A DNA stretch of 64,000 nt from Ectocarpus siliculosus (GCA_000310025.1 FN648527.1:113282-177281); one strand, 5' to 3'; positions 11,171-22,404 are shown, counted from the first letter of the stretch. Numbers and translations: made by a program. The notes: a model not told the origin generated them from the letters alone.

Positions 11171-11905
11171 AGATGGATGAAGGCTGCAGTATTTTTGAAT
11201 CAACACGAAAAAAAAACTTTGGTTAAACAACACAACAACACCCGAAGGAACTGCCCGCGCTCGCAACCTTTCCTCCCCTGCTCGAGGTCGAAGAGGTATT
11301 GGGCAGCAAGTGTATAAGCCAGAGCCACTGATGGCGCAGCAACGATACAAAGGGCTGTAGTAGCGCCGGCCGTACAGCCTGTGCGCCGTGGTGCAAATGT
11401 TGGTGATGACGAAAGGAAGTCCGAAATCGATGGATTAATGAAGCAATATTTTCCAATCACCACGAAAAAAAAAGTTGTTTGCAGCAACACGGCATCCAAA
11501 AGGAACTGCCCGCGCTCGCAAACTTTCTTTCCCCGCACGTGGTCAAAGAGGTACTACGCAGCAAGGGTATGGGCCAGAGCTACTAATGACACAGCAACGA
11601 TATCAAGAGCTGCAGCAGCGCCGGCGGTAGCCTTTGCGCCGTGACGCAAAATGTTAGCCATGACGAAAGAAACGAAGAAACAGATGGATGAAGGCAGCCA
11701 TATTCTTTATTCAACACGCAAAAAAAATTTGTTTGACAAACACAACATCCACAAGGAACTGCCCACGCTCGCAACCTTTCCTCCCCTGCACGAGGTCGAA
11801 GATGCAATGCGCAGCAAGTGTAGAATCCAGAGCTACTGATAACGCAGCAACGACAGAAAGGACTGCAGTATCGCCGGCGGTACAGCCTTTGCGCCGTGGC
11901 GCAAA
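11171..11905 (+). repeat. Three tandem copies, about 255 bp each
   Basis: Copies start near 11171, 11428 and 11681. Each has 'gatgga.gaag', an A-run after 'caacacgaaaaa', 'aaggaactgcccgcgctcgca', 'tttcctcccctgc' and 'gcgccg.cggta.agcctttgcgccg'. They lie between the two convergent transposase relics and may be the subterminal part of that element. Confidence 0.85.
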
Positions 11906-12053
11906 AATCAATTCACCGAAAAAAGGCAGCAGCAGCAGCAGCAACAGCTGAAAAAAGAACACACGCACGAAAAACAACTTTACCCTCTCACACATTATCT
12001 CTGGTGCTCCGGCCACCACCGCGCTTGCTTTGTCTCCAGCCCCACCCACGAAC

Positions 12054-13807
12054 CTAAGACGAGTGCCTGCCACCCCGACCCCTACCAGCTCGCCCTTCGC
12101 CGCTCCTTCCTCTTGCGCTGCTGCGTCCTCTCTCCGCGTTTCCGCCACGGCCTCTTCCCGCGTTTTGACCTCTTGCTTGCCCACCCCGCGATCCTCGCCC
12201 ACGCCCTCTATCGCGGCCAGGTGCCGTGGTGTCCTCCCCACGGAGTTTCTGATGCAGGTTGGTCACACAGCCGCCCCTTGCGCCCGAGACAAAAGCAGTG
12301 TTGTCAGAGAGGACGTAAAGCACTTGGTGGCGAGGATATTTCAACACGTTCACGATTGTGTCGGTAGAAGAGTGCCGCTTGAGTTTCTGCTGTCTTGTCT
12401 TTCATGCTGCACATGCGAAGGAGCCCCCACCAAGGTGCATCAGCAACCACGTCCCAAAACCCCACGAAGATGGGGAAATTTTTGTCGCCCTTTCGCAGCG
12501 ATTCGTCGCCCGCGATAAGCAAGTAGGGTGCTTTCGAGAATGGTGGCGATCAGTTCCGCCATGTCTAGATGCGCGCTGCCAAGAGCGAGCCGCTGTGCGG
12601 TTTTGCCATGAAATTTCATCTTGCCGCTGTTGACGTCTAGCGCGACATCCACCGCCAACCGCAACGTGGACATGATCAAGCGACCGCCCTGGCAAAGCGG
12701 GGTGCCGACCTCGGGGTATTCTTGAACAACCCCATACGACCGCCTCTTGCTGCTCTTCTCCTCCGTCGAGTCACCCTCTTCTTCTTCCGCGATCACAGCG
12801 AGCGCCCGCTCGGAGTCAATATCAATCCGGCGAAAATTGCTTTGCATCATTTCGAACGGTCCATCGTCCTTCGCGGTGCTGATTTTCATCATCATTGCGG
12901 CGAGGGCCTCAGAGCACTCTTTGCCTCCTCGCGGAGCACGGTGATCCTCTCTTTCTGACGTTTGCCCTGTTGTCGGCACAAACAGCGCGGTCATGGCAGT
13001 AGCTACGCATGAGATACACAAACAAAAACATATCAGAAAACCTATGCATGCTTTGTCGCACAAAATTTCCAGTTGCCTGTTTTTTTGTTGGCATGAAAAA
13101 AAAAGACCGTTGAAGTGAGCAAGAGTACGTAGCCCTCTCCTCGCTCTCTCCTCGCTTACCTGCTTCCTCAAAATTGCGTTGGCGTTCACCAGCGCGGCCA
13201 TTGAAGCCAGTTCTCTCTTCCTCTGGCCTCTCGCCATCGAGTCTCGGATGACCTGCTTCCGAAGAGAAAGCGCGGGAGAAGTAGCAGCACCACCACCACC
13301 ACCCCCACCACCACCAGCAGGAGCGTGGAGACCAGCGTCCTTTACTGTCTGTCGATATTTCGCATCCAGCTTGCGCTTCTCCAGCGCCAACACCGACAGC
13401 TTCTCCGTCAAGCGCTGCACTTGCTGGCGCTCCTTCTCCAGCTTCTTCTCCGTCCTCACTCGGCTCTCGTGCTCAGCCGCTGCCGCTTGTGCTGCTCCCA
13501 GGCGTAGCTCTCGTTGCTTGCTTGCTTCAACGTTTGCTGCTGCTGCTAGTTTTTCCGCCTCTCTCTTTGTCGCATTCGCCTTGTTCCTTTGTACGCGGAC
13601 GGCATCAGCTCTCGCTTTTGCGGCGTCGTGGCTCCGTGTCAACTCCTTGACGTCTGCTTTCTGCACGAGCTTGTTGTACCTGGCTTGCGACGCTCTATTT
13701 TCCATCGTCATGCCGTTTCGTTCGACACATTTCGCATTTTGGGCCTTGAATTTTATGTTGAGTTTCCTCTGCGAAGGCGGTGAAGAATTCGACCGTGCCT
13801 TGCCCAT
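12054..13807 (-). pseudogene. hAT-like transposase, N-terminal half, decayed
   Basis: Exon 1 runs from ATG 13807 to 13160 (216 codons, ending CAG|GTAAGC). It is basic and coiled-coil-like (Ala/Lys/Arg/Gln heptads, 'RTEKKLEKERQQVQRLTEKL'), with a Gly-run near residue 165. Exon 2 appears to start at 12954 (KERITVLREEAKSAL) and needs a frameshift near 12915 to continue as EALAAMMMKIS. Further shifts are needed near 12530 ('YLLIAGDESLRKGDKNFPIF', 'FWDVVADAPWWGLLRMC', 'KDKTAETQA') and near 12375 ('VLYVLSDNTAFVSGARGGC'). The GDES...FP...FW and LSDN...G blocks look like hAT-type RNase H strands. One frame ends in an Arg/Gly-rich tail (RGRGSRGGQARG) at 12054. Convergent with, and complementary in content to, 9033-11138. 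Confidence 0.5.
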
Positions 13808-14434
13808 GGCAACACGCCAGCACCCGGTCTTAGGATGCGAAGTGACCGACGACGGTGCACTCGTTTTAAGAACGGTTTCTTGTGTGACCTCGATAGAAAC
13901 AAGAGCTGTGTTTTGGTCGGTGGCGATATTTGTTATAGACTTGCACGTTCGCGGCAGCTGGGAATAAAGGCCGAAATTGACTTGGTTTTAGAGAGTTTGG
14001 TGGGTTAGAACCCGCCGATTGAAAAACTGACAGACAATAACACGCATATGTCCTGTTCACAGGTGTATCCTTTACCGCAGGAGCCAACTCGTTTGTGGCA
14101 TCGAGTATTTCGCGTTCTCCTCTCGCTGTTTAATATCAAGTCAAAACAAGGTTTGGCGTCGTCAACCGGACAAGCGGAAAAACTTTGTTTTGGTCAGAGA
14201 AAGCCGAATAGCCGTGCCACGCGCATACAACATTTTGGGTCAGGCGCAGGGCTAACAGTCGTGCGTGTGCGTAGTTACCTAGATATGGGTGCGCGGATGC
14301 ATCCGACTGTTGCTGTAAATTAGTTACCAATATGTCACAAAATTACGCCGTGTTCACCGGTCGCCGTCACAAATAAAATATCACTTTTTTATATAGTAAA
14401 ACCATGTGAAATTTATTCCTTATATTTTCCCCAG
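13808..14434. other. No gene seen
   Basis: Short frames only. The segment just before 14435 is pyrimidine-rich and ends in 'tattttccccag', a good 3' splice site for the exon that follows. Confidence 0.5.
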
Positions 14435-14722
14435 ACACCCATCCGATATCCACTGCAAAGGTGCACTGCGAGTGTCATGACGCAGCGACTAACGAGGAAG
14501 ACCTGACCGACGGGTGCACGGGCGAGATCGTCGAGGACAACCTGATCATCAAGGATTGGGACTCCCCGCCGCTGCACTACTAGTGCGCCCGCCGCCTGTG
14601 GGACCAGACCATCCACGAGTTCCCGTACAAGACCGACGAGCACCGCGACCTGGGAACTACCCACGACAAGGAGTCTTCCCAGCCCTCCGCCACCTTCCCG
14701 GCCGCCCTCGCCGACCTCTATA
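14435..14722 (+). pseudogene. Orphan GC-rich exon with one in-frame stop
   Basis: A 288-base block framed by a strong acceptor ('tattttccccag') and a GTAAGA donor. Read in one frame it gives THPISTAKVHCECHDAATNE, then EDLTDGCTGEIVEDNLIIKD and WDSPPLHY, a TAG (14581-14583), then CARRLWDQTIHEFPYKTDEH and so on to ALADLY. GC and codon use are clearly higher than in the AT-rich DNA on both sides. I do not recognise the protein; the Cys and Trp spacing looks like a folded extracellular or enzyme domain. No neighbouring exons are visible, and a Helitron relic follows directly, so capture of a host gene fragment is plausible. Confidence 0.55.
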
Positions 14723-14836
14723 GTAAGACGCGTGTTTCCATTTCAGAAAAAAGCAAACGTCTCAAGTCATTTAAGGCACATTGTGCCACCTTCAACTGGC
14801 TTTCGCCAACTACCAATAGAGTAAAGATATCACCAC

Positions 14837-15247
14837 ATGTCTGACAATCATCGATGTCGGCCGACGCCAATTCATCGGGTAACTCGTTCAGCAGCCGCAT
14901 CTCAAAATCGCCAAACACGATCACATACTGCACGTCACAATCCACACCAAATATCAACACCCAGCCAGAGTAATACTCCCTCAAAGAACGAACAAACAAC
15001 TCAAACTCGACGACCACCTTCAGCTCGTCGAAATACCCAACGAAGATCGCTCGGCCAACAACGAACAACGCCTGAAACTCGAACTCCACAAACCTGTCCG
15101 GATAACGAGCAACACGCAGTACTAGCAAGATCTCGCAGACGAAGACGTGCTGAAATCTTAACGGAACGTCGACGTCGCAATGCAAACAATAACACACCAC
15201 ACGAGTCAGACCCTGAACTCGATATGATACGTACGTCAATATTTTAG
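14837..15247 (+). CDS. Basic Arg-rich ORF, probable Helitron N-terminal region
   Basis: A 136-residue frame rich in Arg, Thr, Gln and Asn, with a stretch 'RSRRRRRAEILTERRRRNAN' that looks like a DNA-binding or nuclear-localisation segment. Similar Arg-rich leaders precede the Rep part of many Helitron proteins. It is AT-rich and A-biased like the Helitron remnant at 15330-16065 and unlike the exon upstream. No intact link between the two frames is visible. The antisense frame (14718-15251) is longer but has an unlikely composition, so I reject it. Confidence 0.4.
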   Translation: MSDNHRCRPTPIHRVTRSAAASQNRQTRSHTARHNPHQISTPSQSNTPSKNEQTTQTRRPPSARRNTQRRSLGQQRTTPETRTPQTCPDNEQHAVLARSRRRRRAEILTERRRRNANNNTPHESDPELDMIRTSIF

Positions 15248-15329
15248 CCAAATACGGAATCGTGCACCAAGGTTACCGGCACCCAAACTAGACAGCCATC
15301 GCGGTGATGCAAAAAACAAATCCGCTTTG

Positions 15330-16065
15330 GAGTGCAAGACATTGACTCGCAATCATTCGACTTCCCCTCGGCACCTTTCGAGCTAAAACACAAGGAAGGA
15401 TGGATTTGGATTATTCACAAAATATCACTGTTCTCACTGCAATGCTCAACGTTGGAAAGAAGAAACGAGATTAAATTGTTGTACCAAAGGCAAGTCGTGT
15501 ATCCATCGTCTCAAATCTACCCCCCACCATCTTATGGCGCTGTTTGAAACTGCTAAATATACTTCTGCTCAAAGAAGGTACAACGGGCTTTTCGGATTTA
15601 ATGCATTAGGCGCAGGCAGTATTCAAAAAAAGACATGGACTCACCTTGCATGGGCGTGCTTACCACCGCATATTCGACCTCCAACAACATTATGAGAACT
15701 ATTCCGTGTCGAACAAATCGAGGTTTTACATATACGATTCTGAATTCACACAGAACATTTCATCCCTTGAATTGGACGAAAACATCGCGACAACTTTACG
15801 AACGCATGTGCACAATAATATTCCGTGGGCACAACAATACCGATCTGCTGTAGATAGCGTTATTAACCAACCTAACGCCCACCACGCTGAATCCGCGGAC
15901 CCTGCGTACATTGAGTTCGTTGAAGTAAGCCGAACAAACGACGGACCCGTTGTAGGTGAAAAGGTTTCAGCACCGGAAGTTGCAGCTTTAGTAATCACAT
16001 CAGGTCAGGAAAACAGCGGATCACGTGCTGTAGTAACTTATCCACGCTACAGTCATGTGCTGTAG
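15330..16065 (+). pseudogene. Helitron Rep/helicase fragment (Helitron-like N domain)
   Basis: Around 15400-15640 one frame reads 'KYHCSHCNAQRWKEET', 'NCCTKGKS', 'HHLMALFETAKYTSAQRRYN' and 'LFGFNALGAGS'. This matches the Helitron hallmark: a C..C.A..W..E zinc motif, CC..GK, then the RxYN..F.F...GA start of the N domain. An extra C near 15646 shifts the frame, which continues 'LHGRAYHRIFDLQQHYENYS', 'RFYIYDSEFTQNISSLELDE' and 'IPWAQQYRSAVDS', equivalent to the H.RI..L.P.......LYIYD segment. The Rep catalytic HxH/Y part and the helicase are absent. A 32-bp direct duplication (16026-16085, 'gtgctgtagtaacttatcca') supplies the stop. A truncated, frameshifted Helitron. Confidence 0.75.
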
Positions 16066-17356
16066 TAACTTATCCACGCGACAGTCCGAACGACAAGCCT
16101 AGGTTCCTGCCCCATCGCAGCTAAACGAATTTTTGATGCTCAGATAAACATCCACTTTAACGCCTCCACATTACCTCTTCCCCAACAACCTCTTTCTTCT
16201 GCTTGATGCTTGCCTTTTACGGTATCATCTAGGCATTATGACACGTACACGCTCTTACATCCATCTACCCAATAATTGCATTCTGCCGCCAGCGCATGCA
16301 CCCTACCGCCTGCACCATCACCGACATCATCACGGCCATCACTGTCGCGCTTCAACATTATGAAGTTTGAGATCTCCGTACAATGCTGCAAAAGAAACCA
16401 TACCTTCAGCAGTGGTAATCGGCAATAGCCACCAGGGCTGTAAGGCGCAACGATGACCCGAGGCGGGAGGCGTCAACTCTTTCACCGTCAACTAGCGGCA
16501 ACGCAGTCTGAATATTGCAAGTGTTCAACTCCTTTCACATTGGGAGGGATACCGCATATCGGCGTCATTAGAGGGGGACATTAGAGAAGGGCGCGACATT
16601 AGAGCGGATCGACACTGAAGAAGATCGAATATGACCATTCGAGCGGGACGACACTGACGAAGTTAGAGTAATAGTTCCAGAAGTTTAACACTGAAAAAGT
16701 TTGAATATGAGAGCTAGGCGGCAACACACCATCAACTACCGGCAAAACCGTCGAACAATTGCAGTGTTCGTTCTTTCTTTGGCTCCTTTGGGGAGAATAT
16801 TGGCCACCGCTAAGCCACTTAGAGATCGCTGCCTGCGATTGTGACTACGTTCTTACCGGTGCAAGAACAAGGAGGCGACCGTAGCTTACATCTCTTTTTC
16901 GTCCGCACCGGGCGAAGCTAGACAAAAATTCACGTACACGCAACTCATTTGGCTTCATGTTACACCGGGAACGACACATTTCTCGAATACAACGCTGACA
17001 TCTTCACACCGTTCATTCGGTCGCCCTTCGGCTTCATGACCTTGGTATGCAGTGCACAGCCTTCACACCTTCCCTTTAAGCCTACTACTGAGGACGAGGG
17101 CGCCTCCGCGCCCGAAGTCCGGAGCCCTTGTATATAACATGATATGTGTATGTGTATGTTATGTGACAGACGCACGCCGCTGACTCAACGCCATCGTCGG
17201 GTCACGTGTGTGTCGCCCGCGCTGCTGGTGGACGGCGTGGTGGACGGCAGCGCGTGTATGTATGCGATGTGCCAGGCGCTGCGTGCCCCTTCCAGAAAGG
17301 GGCTTGCATGCGTGCTGGCACACAGCAGTTTCGGTTTGGTTGGGTTGTTTGGTGAG
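16066..17356. other. No gene; short tandem motifs
   Basis: Contains small degenerate repeats around 16560-16720 ('gacattagagcgg', 'gacactgaagaag', 'aatatga'). Frames are short. No supported gene. Confidence 0.5.
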
Positions 17357-17391
17357 GTTGGGTTGGGTTGGGTTGGGTTGGGTTGGGTTGG
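17357..17391 (+). repeat. (GGTTG)n pentanucleotide microsatellite
   Basis: Seven GGTTG units in a row. The same pentamer in C-rich orientation dominates 32130-32300. Confidence 0.95.
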
Positions 17392-17448
17392 TACAATCAC
17401 TTCAGTAGGGTATTGACTTTTTGCGGTATAAGTTACTTGAGTTGAGTA

Positions 17449-17538
17449 TTAATTGCCATTACACATGTTACTGAGTTGAGTGTCAACTGTTTTTAATTGC
17501 CATTACACATGTTACTGAGTTGAGTGTCGACTGTTTGT
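17449..17538 (+). repeat. 44-bp direct tandem repeat, two copies
   Basis: 'aattgccattacacatgtta' followed by 'ctgagttgagtgtc.actgt' occurs at 17451 and 17495 with one change. Flanking DNA carries further 'acttgagttgagtatt' words. Confidence 0.85.
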
Positions 17539-17679
17539 TGTGACACAAAGTACTTGAGTTGAGTATTGATTTCGATCAAATTTTACTTGATTCCAGTATA
17601 TAAATGTCGGACAAGATTTTTGTGTGGCATTTTAGCGGAAGTGTGCTGGGTAAAACTCCAATTTCCATTTGGGGAACAG

Positions 17680-18150
17680 AGTCAACTGTAGAAAGCGATT
17701 ACAATATACTTCGAGCACATAACACCGTAGCCCCCATGGCAAGTTGTGTGCAAAACTACAATACTCAAATGTACACCTATCAAGCATACACTCCGAGTAG
17801 TGAAGACTGTTGGATATCTCTGATGGATATTCCTACATGAAAACGAACAAGGTAGGGAGCTCTGGACAAACAAACGCTGTGAACACATGGACATGCGGAA
17901 AACCAAGACAAAAATAAATAAATAAACAGCCAACTCCATTCTGAGCACTGTCGTCCAAACGGCAAAATCACGTATGTATATGATATGAAGTGATGAAACT
18001 GGAGAATACGACAGGCGTGTGCACAGCAGTAGTTTCCAGACTGGTGTGTTTGGCGCACGACAACGGCCGCAGCTCCCTCTGCTTTCGTAGTTGCGACGTG
18101 TGTCGGACATTGTCTGTGAGTGGTTGAATGTGTGTATCTGATGCAGCACG
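17680..18150 (-). repeat. Left arm of the inverted repeat (segment A)
   Basis: Its reverse complement matches 20590-21085 with moderate divergence; the middle part around 18000-18110 versus 20650-20760 is clearest. Confidence 0.7.
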
Positions 18151-18159
18151 TGGTGCTGC

Positions 18160-19170
18160 AGCGTAAAACAGCGTGGCGTGGATACATGTGTGCTACTACA
18201 CCTACGCTACCCCTTCATGGCTTGCGGTAGGTAGGTCTACAAGTACGACTGACGCGTGCTACGCGTCTATGCGCCGTGCTGTCATTCATTTGCGACGCGT
18301 GTCGGCCTTGATCATGCGGTTGCGCGTGACTCAACGAGAACCTTCTCCGGGGTCTGGTCCACAGTACTGTGTAGCCGAAAAACAAATGGGATCTACCATT
18401 TACTTTTCGGCGTGTCTAAATCCCCCGCCCCCATCTGTATCTCTGCCCACAAGGTACCAATCGAGCCAGGACATGCACGGCCGTGCTGCTGTAATGTGGA
18501 GGTATCGCGAGCTACATCGTACAGCGGAGATGGGGCAGGTTTGGTGCAGCCATGGCCGATGGCCAAAATATTTCTGTTGGGCAAAATATATCGGTTGCGC
18601 CAACCTGCTCCCCCGGGGGGGAATAATGTCTACTAACCCCCCCGTCTGTATCTCCGCCCACAAGGCACCAATCGACTGACAAACACAGGTGGAAGTGTGT
18701 GAAAACATGCACGTACAGCGCACAGCAGCGGGCAGCAGGTGAGGCGACCAGCACAACAAGAATTCCCACAGCTTTTCACACACCCAAGAGGAACCGAACA
18801 CTTTTTCTCTTCTTCTTGAGGCAGACTTCTTTCAGCTTCACGAGAAAGAATCCCACTGCTGTACATGTATGTAGTGCTTCCAGGCACCAATCGACTGTAG
18901 AAGTGTGTGGAACGTGCACGCACAGCACACAGCAGCGGGCACGAGGTAAGGCGACCAGCACATCAAGTATTCCTAACCACAGCGTTACACACACACAGTG
19001 GGAAGCGAACACCGCCGTCTCACTGGTGGGGCGCAAAAGCCTCGCTTACCCCGGCCAGCGGTATGTCGTCACACAAGTCTTCAGTCGACACAGGACATGC
19101 TCGGCTATGTTGCTTCGCTGTAGGGCTACCATATGACCCATCATTAGCCCGAACGGCGTAGCCCGAACGG
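18160..19170 (+). repeat. Units B, C, C2 and partial copies
   Basis: Unit B (18160-18340) is inverted relative to 2700-2885. Full unit C is at 18419-18630, C2 at 18638-18800, a second C2 at 18868-19015, and a partial C near 19060-19170 ('caggacatgctcggctatgt'). The C and C2 copies are collinear with 3118-3490. Confidence 0.75.
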
Positions 19171-20059
19171 TTCCATTCAGGTGGTAACACCGCCGGTGGG
19201 GTAAACTACGGATGTGTTCCTGGGGGGGGGCGTACTCGTATGTTTTGCATGCCTTAGGGGTTTGACCATTGACCACGCGTCCTCGAGAGGATGAAGCATT
19301 GTTCCCACAGGACCGATCACCGATGGTCAATCGTTCCTTCCTAGGTAGCCAGAGGTGGCTCAAAAATGTCTTCCTTTGTCTGTCTATCCTAACGACATCC
19401 CTTCCCGCCTCGGTGAGCTCTGTCATCACCAAGCGCGAAGCGCCGTGAGGTATTCGGCGAGTCGCATGAAGGGTGCGCTGCATCGTTTTAAGGGTGTTTG
19501 GCATCTTGTGCTTACTTCCTTGCGGACGGATGACAGCTGCGTATGACTAAGTTTATTTTCTGGTGTTTTCACTTCCAGAGACAGTTATAAGCACTGTGTA
19601 ACTGCCTCGAGGATGTGTTACTATTTAACCACAACGTGGTGCGATCATCCCACTTGCGCGGAGTGAGGGTTATCGGCCCCGCACAACACAATCTACAAGA
19701 CCACCATGATGGTTACCGCAAAGAAAAAACTACAGAGGAAAAAAAAGAAACGGTAACCTGGTTGCCGAGTTCGAAAGGTCAATTGGCTTGTTTTACAACG
19801 TCGTTGCCAAGCGACGAAAACCCAACCCCGATGGCAAACACCAAGCCGGCTTGTTCTACAACGTTGTTGCCAAGCGATGACAACCCAACCCCGATGGTAA
19901 ATACAACGGGGACGGGGGGAGGGGGGGGATATGTCTAATACCCCATCAAGGACCTCGCACCTCTGTACAAGGCTCCGATGGCCACACAAGGACCGCGGTG
20001 GAAGTGTAACGATGATCCAAGAGTCACCTTCAGCACGATGGAGATACGAGCAAAACCCA

Positions 20060-20545
20060 CCGCGATGACAACACAGCCGTGCATGTCCTGGCTCGATTGG
20101 TGCCTTGTGGGCGAAGATACAGACGAGGGGGTGTTTAGAGACAAATTCCCCCTGGGGGGCAGGGTGGGGCAGCGTATATTTGTTTTCCCATCAGCCATGG
20201 CTGCACCAAACCTGCGCCGTGTTGGCTGTTCTGTGGGCCTCGCGATAGCCCCACATCGCAGCAGCACAGCCGTGCATGTCTTGGCTCGATTGGTGCCTTG
20301 TGGCAGAGGTACAGGCGGGGGGGTATTGAGACATTATTCCCCCCCCGGGGGGCAGGTTGGGGCAACATATTATATGTATTTTGCCCATCACCCATGGATG
20401 CACCAAACGTGCACCGTTTCCCCTGTACGATGTCTCTCGCGATAGCCCCCACATCACAGCAGCACAGCCGTGCATGTCCTGGCTGGATTGGTGCCTTGCG
20501 GGCGGATATATAGACGGGGGGGTAATTAGACACTACCCCCCCCCG
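20060..20545 (-). repeat. Three unit C copies in reverse orientation
   Basis: Copies end near 20160, 20345 and 20545. Each has 'tgtcctggctcgattggtgc' (or a near match), 'cttgtgggcg.agatacagac' and a G-run, with CCCCCGGGG-type palindromes between copies. Confidence 0.85.
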
Positions 20546-20589
20546 GGGCGGGGTTCAGATACGCCGTTTATTTTGTTTTTGTACTAACA

Positions 20590-21085
20590 CTAAGAAATGT
20601 CTCACGACACGAGACAGAGCACTCTACTGCTGTAGTCTGGTGTGTGTCTCTATCCATCACAATGAAAGCAGAAGTAGTTGCGGCCGCCGCCGTGCGCCCA
20701 GCACACCAATCTGGAACCTGCTGTGCATCCGCCCTTACAGTCTTGTTCAGTTTTATCACTTTAGATACGCGATTTCGCCGGCTGCAGCACAGTGCTCCGC
20801 ATGGGGTAGGTGCCGGGACGGCACGCACAGCGTTTGACACGCCCCGAGCTCGACGCTGGGCTGATTCTCTTCCTGTGTTTTTCTCTACTTTTCTGCATGG
20901 CGTCCATGTGTCCACAGCGTTTGTCCAGAGCTCGTTACGTTGTTCGTTTGTGTATTTATGTCCATCAGAGATATCCGCTACTCGGAGTATGACTATGGTT
21001 GATAGTTCATGCTCACGAAACACTCTTCTTTCGGTTTCTCACCATGGGGGCCAAAATCTTGCACGAAGAAATACGTAGAGCGGTC
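20590..21085 (+). repeat. Right arm of the inverted repeat (segment A)
   Basis: Partner of 17680-18150. It contains a 144-residue open frame (20644-21078) with no domain, which I regard as accidental. Confidence 0.7.
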
Positions 21086-22404
21086 GACTGTTGCCGCACG
21101 GAATGAAGGATGTGGATAGGTGATGCGAGTCTTGGTTGTATGGGACAACAAGTTGCACGCTTTGAACACGAAGTTTGTTGCATGGTTAGACTACAGATAG
21201 CGCCCGCAGTAAGGGAAAGTTCTATAAAGAAACTGAGGCTCAACTTGTAAAGAAAAATAGGAGAAAAGGCTAAGAAACACAGCTCAATCTTGGCAATAAC
21301 ACAGTAAACGCCCCAATAAGAAGCATGATGATGGTGCGATACCCCAAGACGTAAGAAACAAGGAGTAGTTGGGGGGGCGTGTACAATAAGAAACGTCCCA
21401 CTTGCCGCACCTTCGGTGCTTTCACCCCCCTACCTAGCTGCAAAGTGATTTTTTTTAGGGGGGAGAGAGTGTGCATGGAACAGCTGTCTCCACCTATAGT
21501 CCATGAGGGAAGCCCGCGACAGGGTGGTGGCGACAGCCAGGGTCATAGAAAGGCTGACGGGTGGTCGCGGTGCGGCTAATAGGGCAGACTTGCCTTGTGG
21601 GCTTCAATTGATCAGTCGCCAAGCTGCCAAAACGCCTCTTTCTTCAATATGATAAAGTGATCTATGTCGAATGAAATTATCTACGAGAGGACTTGTAGAC
21701 CTTTAGCCGGGTTCTGCACTTTTGTACTTCTCTGACCCCCCCGATTGTTAGCCCTGCCGGGTCACTAAAACTCCAGTGTTTTTCCCACAAGCACACAACC
21801 ACAACAGCAAACTCCCTAGGTTCGGCCGGGGACATCCGTGGAGCTTGATCGTGTACATGCGCGTTGCTGTTTTTACAACTTGTCCATATTGCTGCTGTGT
21901 AGTGTAGTTGCTGACGCGATGCGTGCTGGATTTTGGGAGTGTACATCGTCAAATTTGGAGATACATACCGGGATATCCTTGCTTGGCTGGGCTTGATATA
22001 CCCCTTTCGCTACAGTCCGCTCTTTGCTTTTCAGTGGCTTCATAGGTTTGGGTAAGGGCATGTTTGTATGTGGAGCTCTATTGTGTGTCTCTGTGAAAGG
22101 GTATTACTTCGAGAGATGCACTGTGGCATTCGTATTTAGCGAAATGTGCATTATTTCCGCATTTTGGCATGCTTACCCTGCCAGAGACCTCGATTCTCCC
22201 GCTGGTACTGACGCATTTTCATTGGTTACCGGTGACCGCGGTCGATGCTTATAATTAAGACACATCTATCTATGCGTTCCTACGGACTTGCCAACACCTA
22301 GCGTGAAGGGATACTGGGCGGCAACTCCGTGGCATGCCCACACACTGGTCCATGGAGACTGATCTATCAAAGATATATCAGAACGCGTGAAGACCCAAAC
22401 ATTT
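21086..22404. other. No gene seen
   Basis: Short frames on both strands. A C-rich/G-rich imperfect hairpin lies around 21370-21460. No supported gene or known repeat. Confidence 0.45.

Larger units (their letters stand above)
17680..21085. mobile_element. Large imperfect inverted repeat, foldback-type element
   Basis: Outer segment A at 17680-18150 reads in reverse complement like 20590-21085: both have 'gaaagcagag..g.tgcggccg', 'cacaccag/atctgga', 'gagatatcc' and 'ccatgggggc' in the same order. Inside it, unit C repeats are in plus orientation at 18419-19170 and minus at 20060-20545. The arrangement is A'-B-C-C2...C'-C'-C'-A. Long inverted arms built of shorter repeats with a unique middle (about 19200-20050) are the hallmark of foldback elements. 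No transposase is visible and no target duplication could be fixed. Confidence 0.6.

Noticed and set aside
12030-12518. Plus-strand Pro/Ser-rich frame
   Set aside because: Antisense of the Gly/Arg-rich region of the hAT-like relic.
14718-15251. 177-codon minus-strand frame over the Helitron leader
   Set aside because: Composition is unlike a folded protein, and the plus strand agrees with the Helitron order.
20080-20130. tRNA-like A box ('tggctcgattggtgcc') in unit C, suggesting a SINE or tRNA gene
   Set aside because: No B box at the right distance and no cloverleaf; the match is partial and repeats with the unit.
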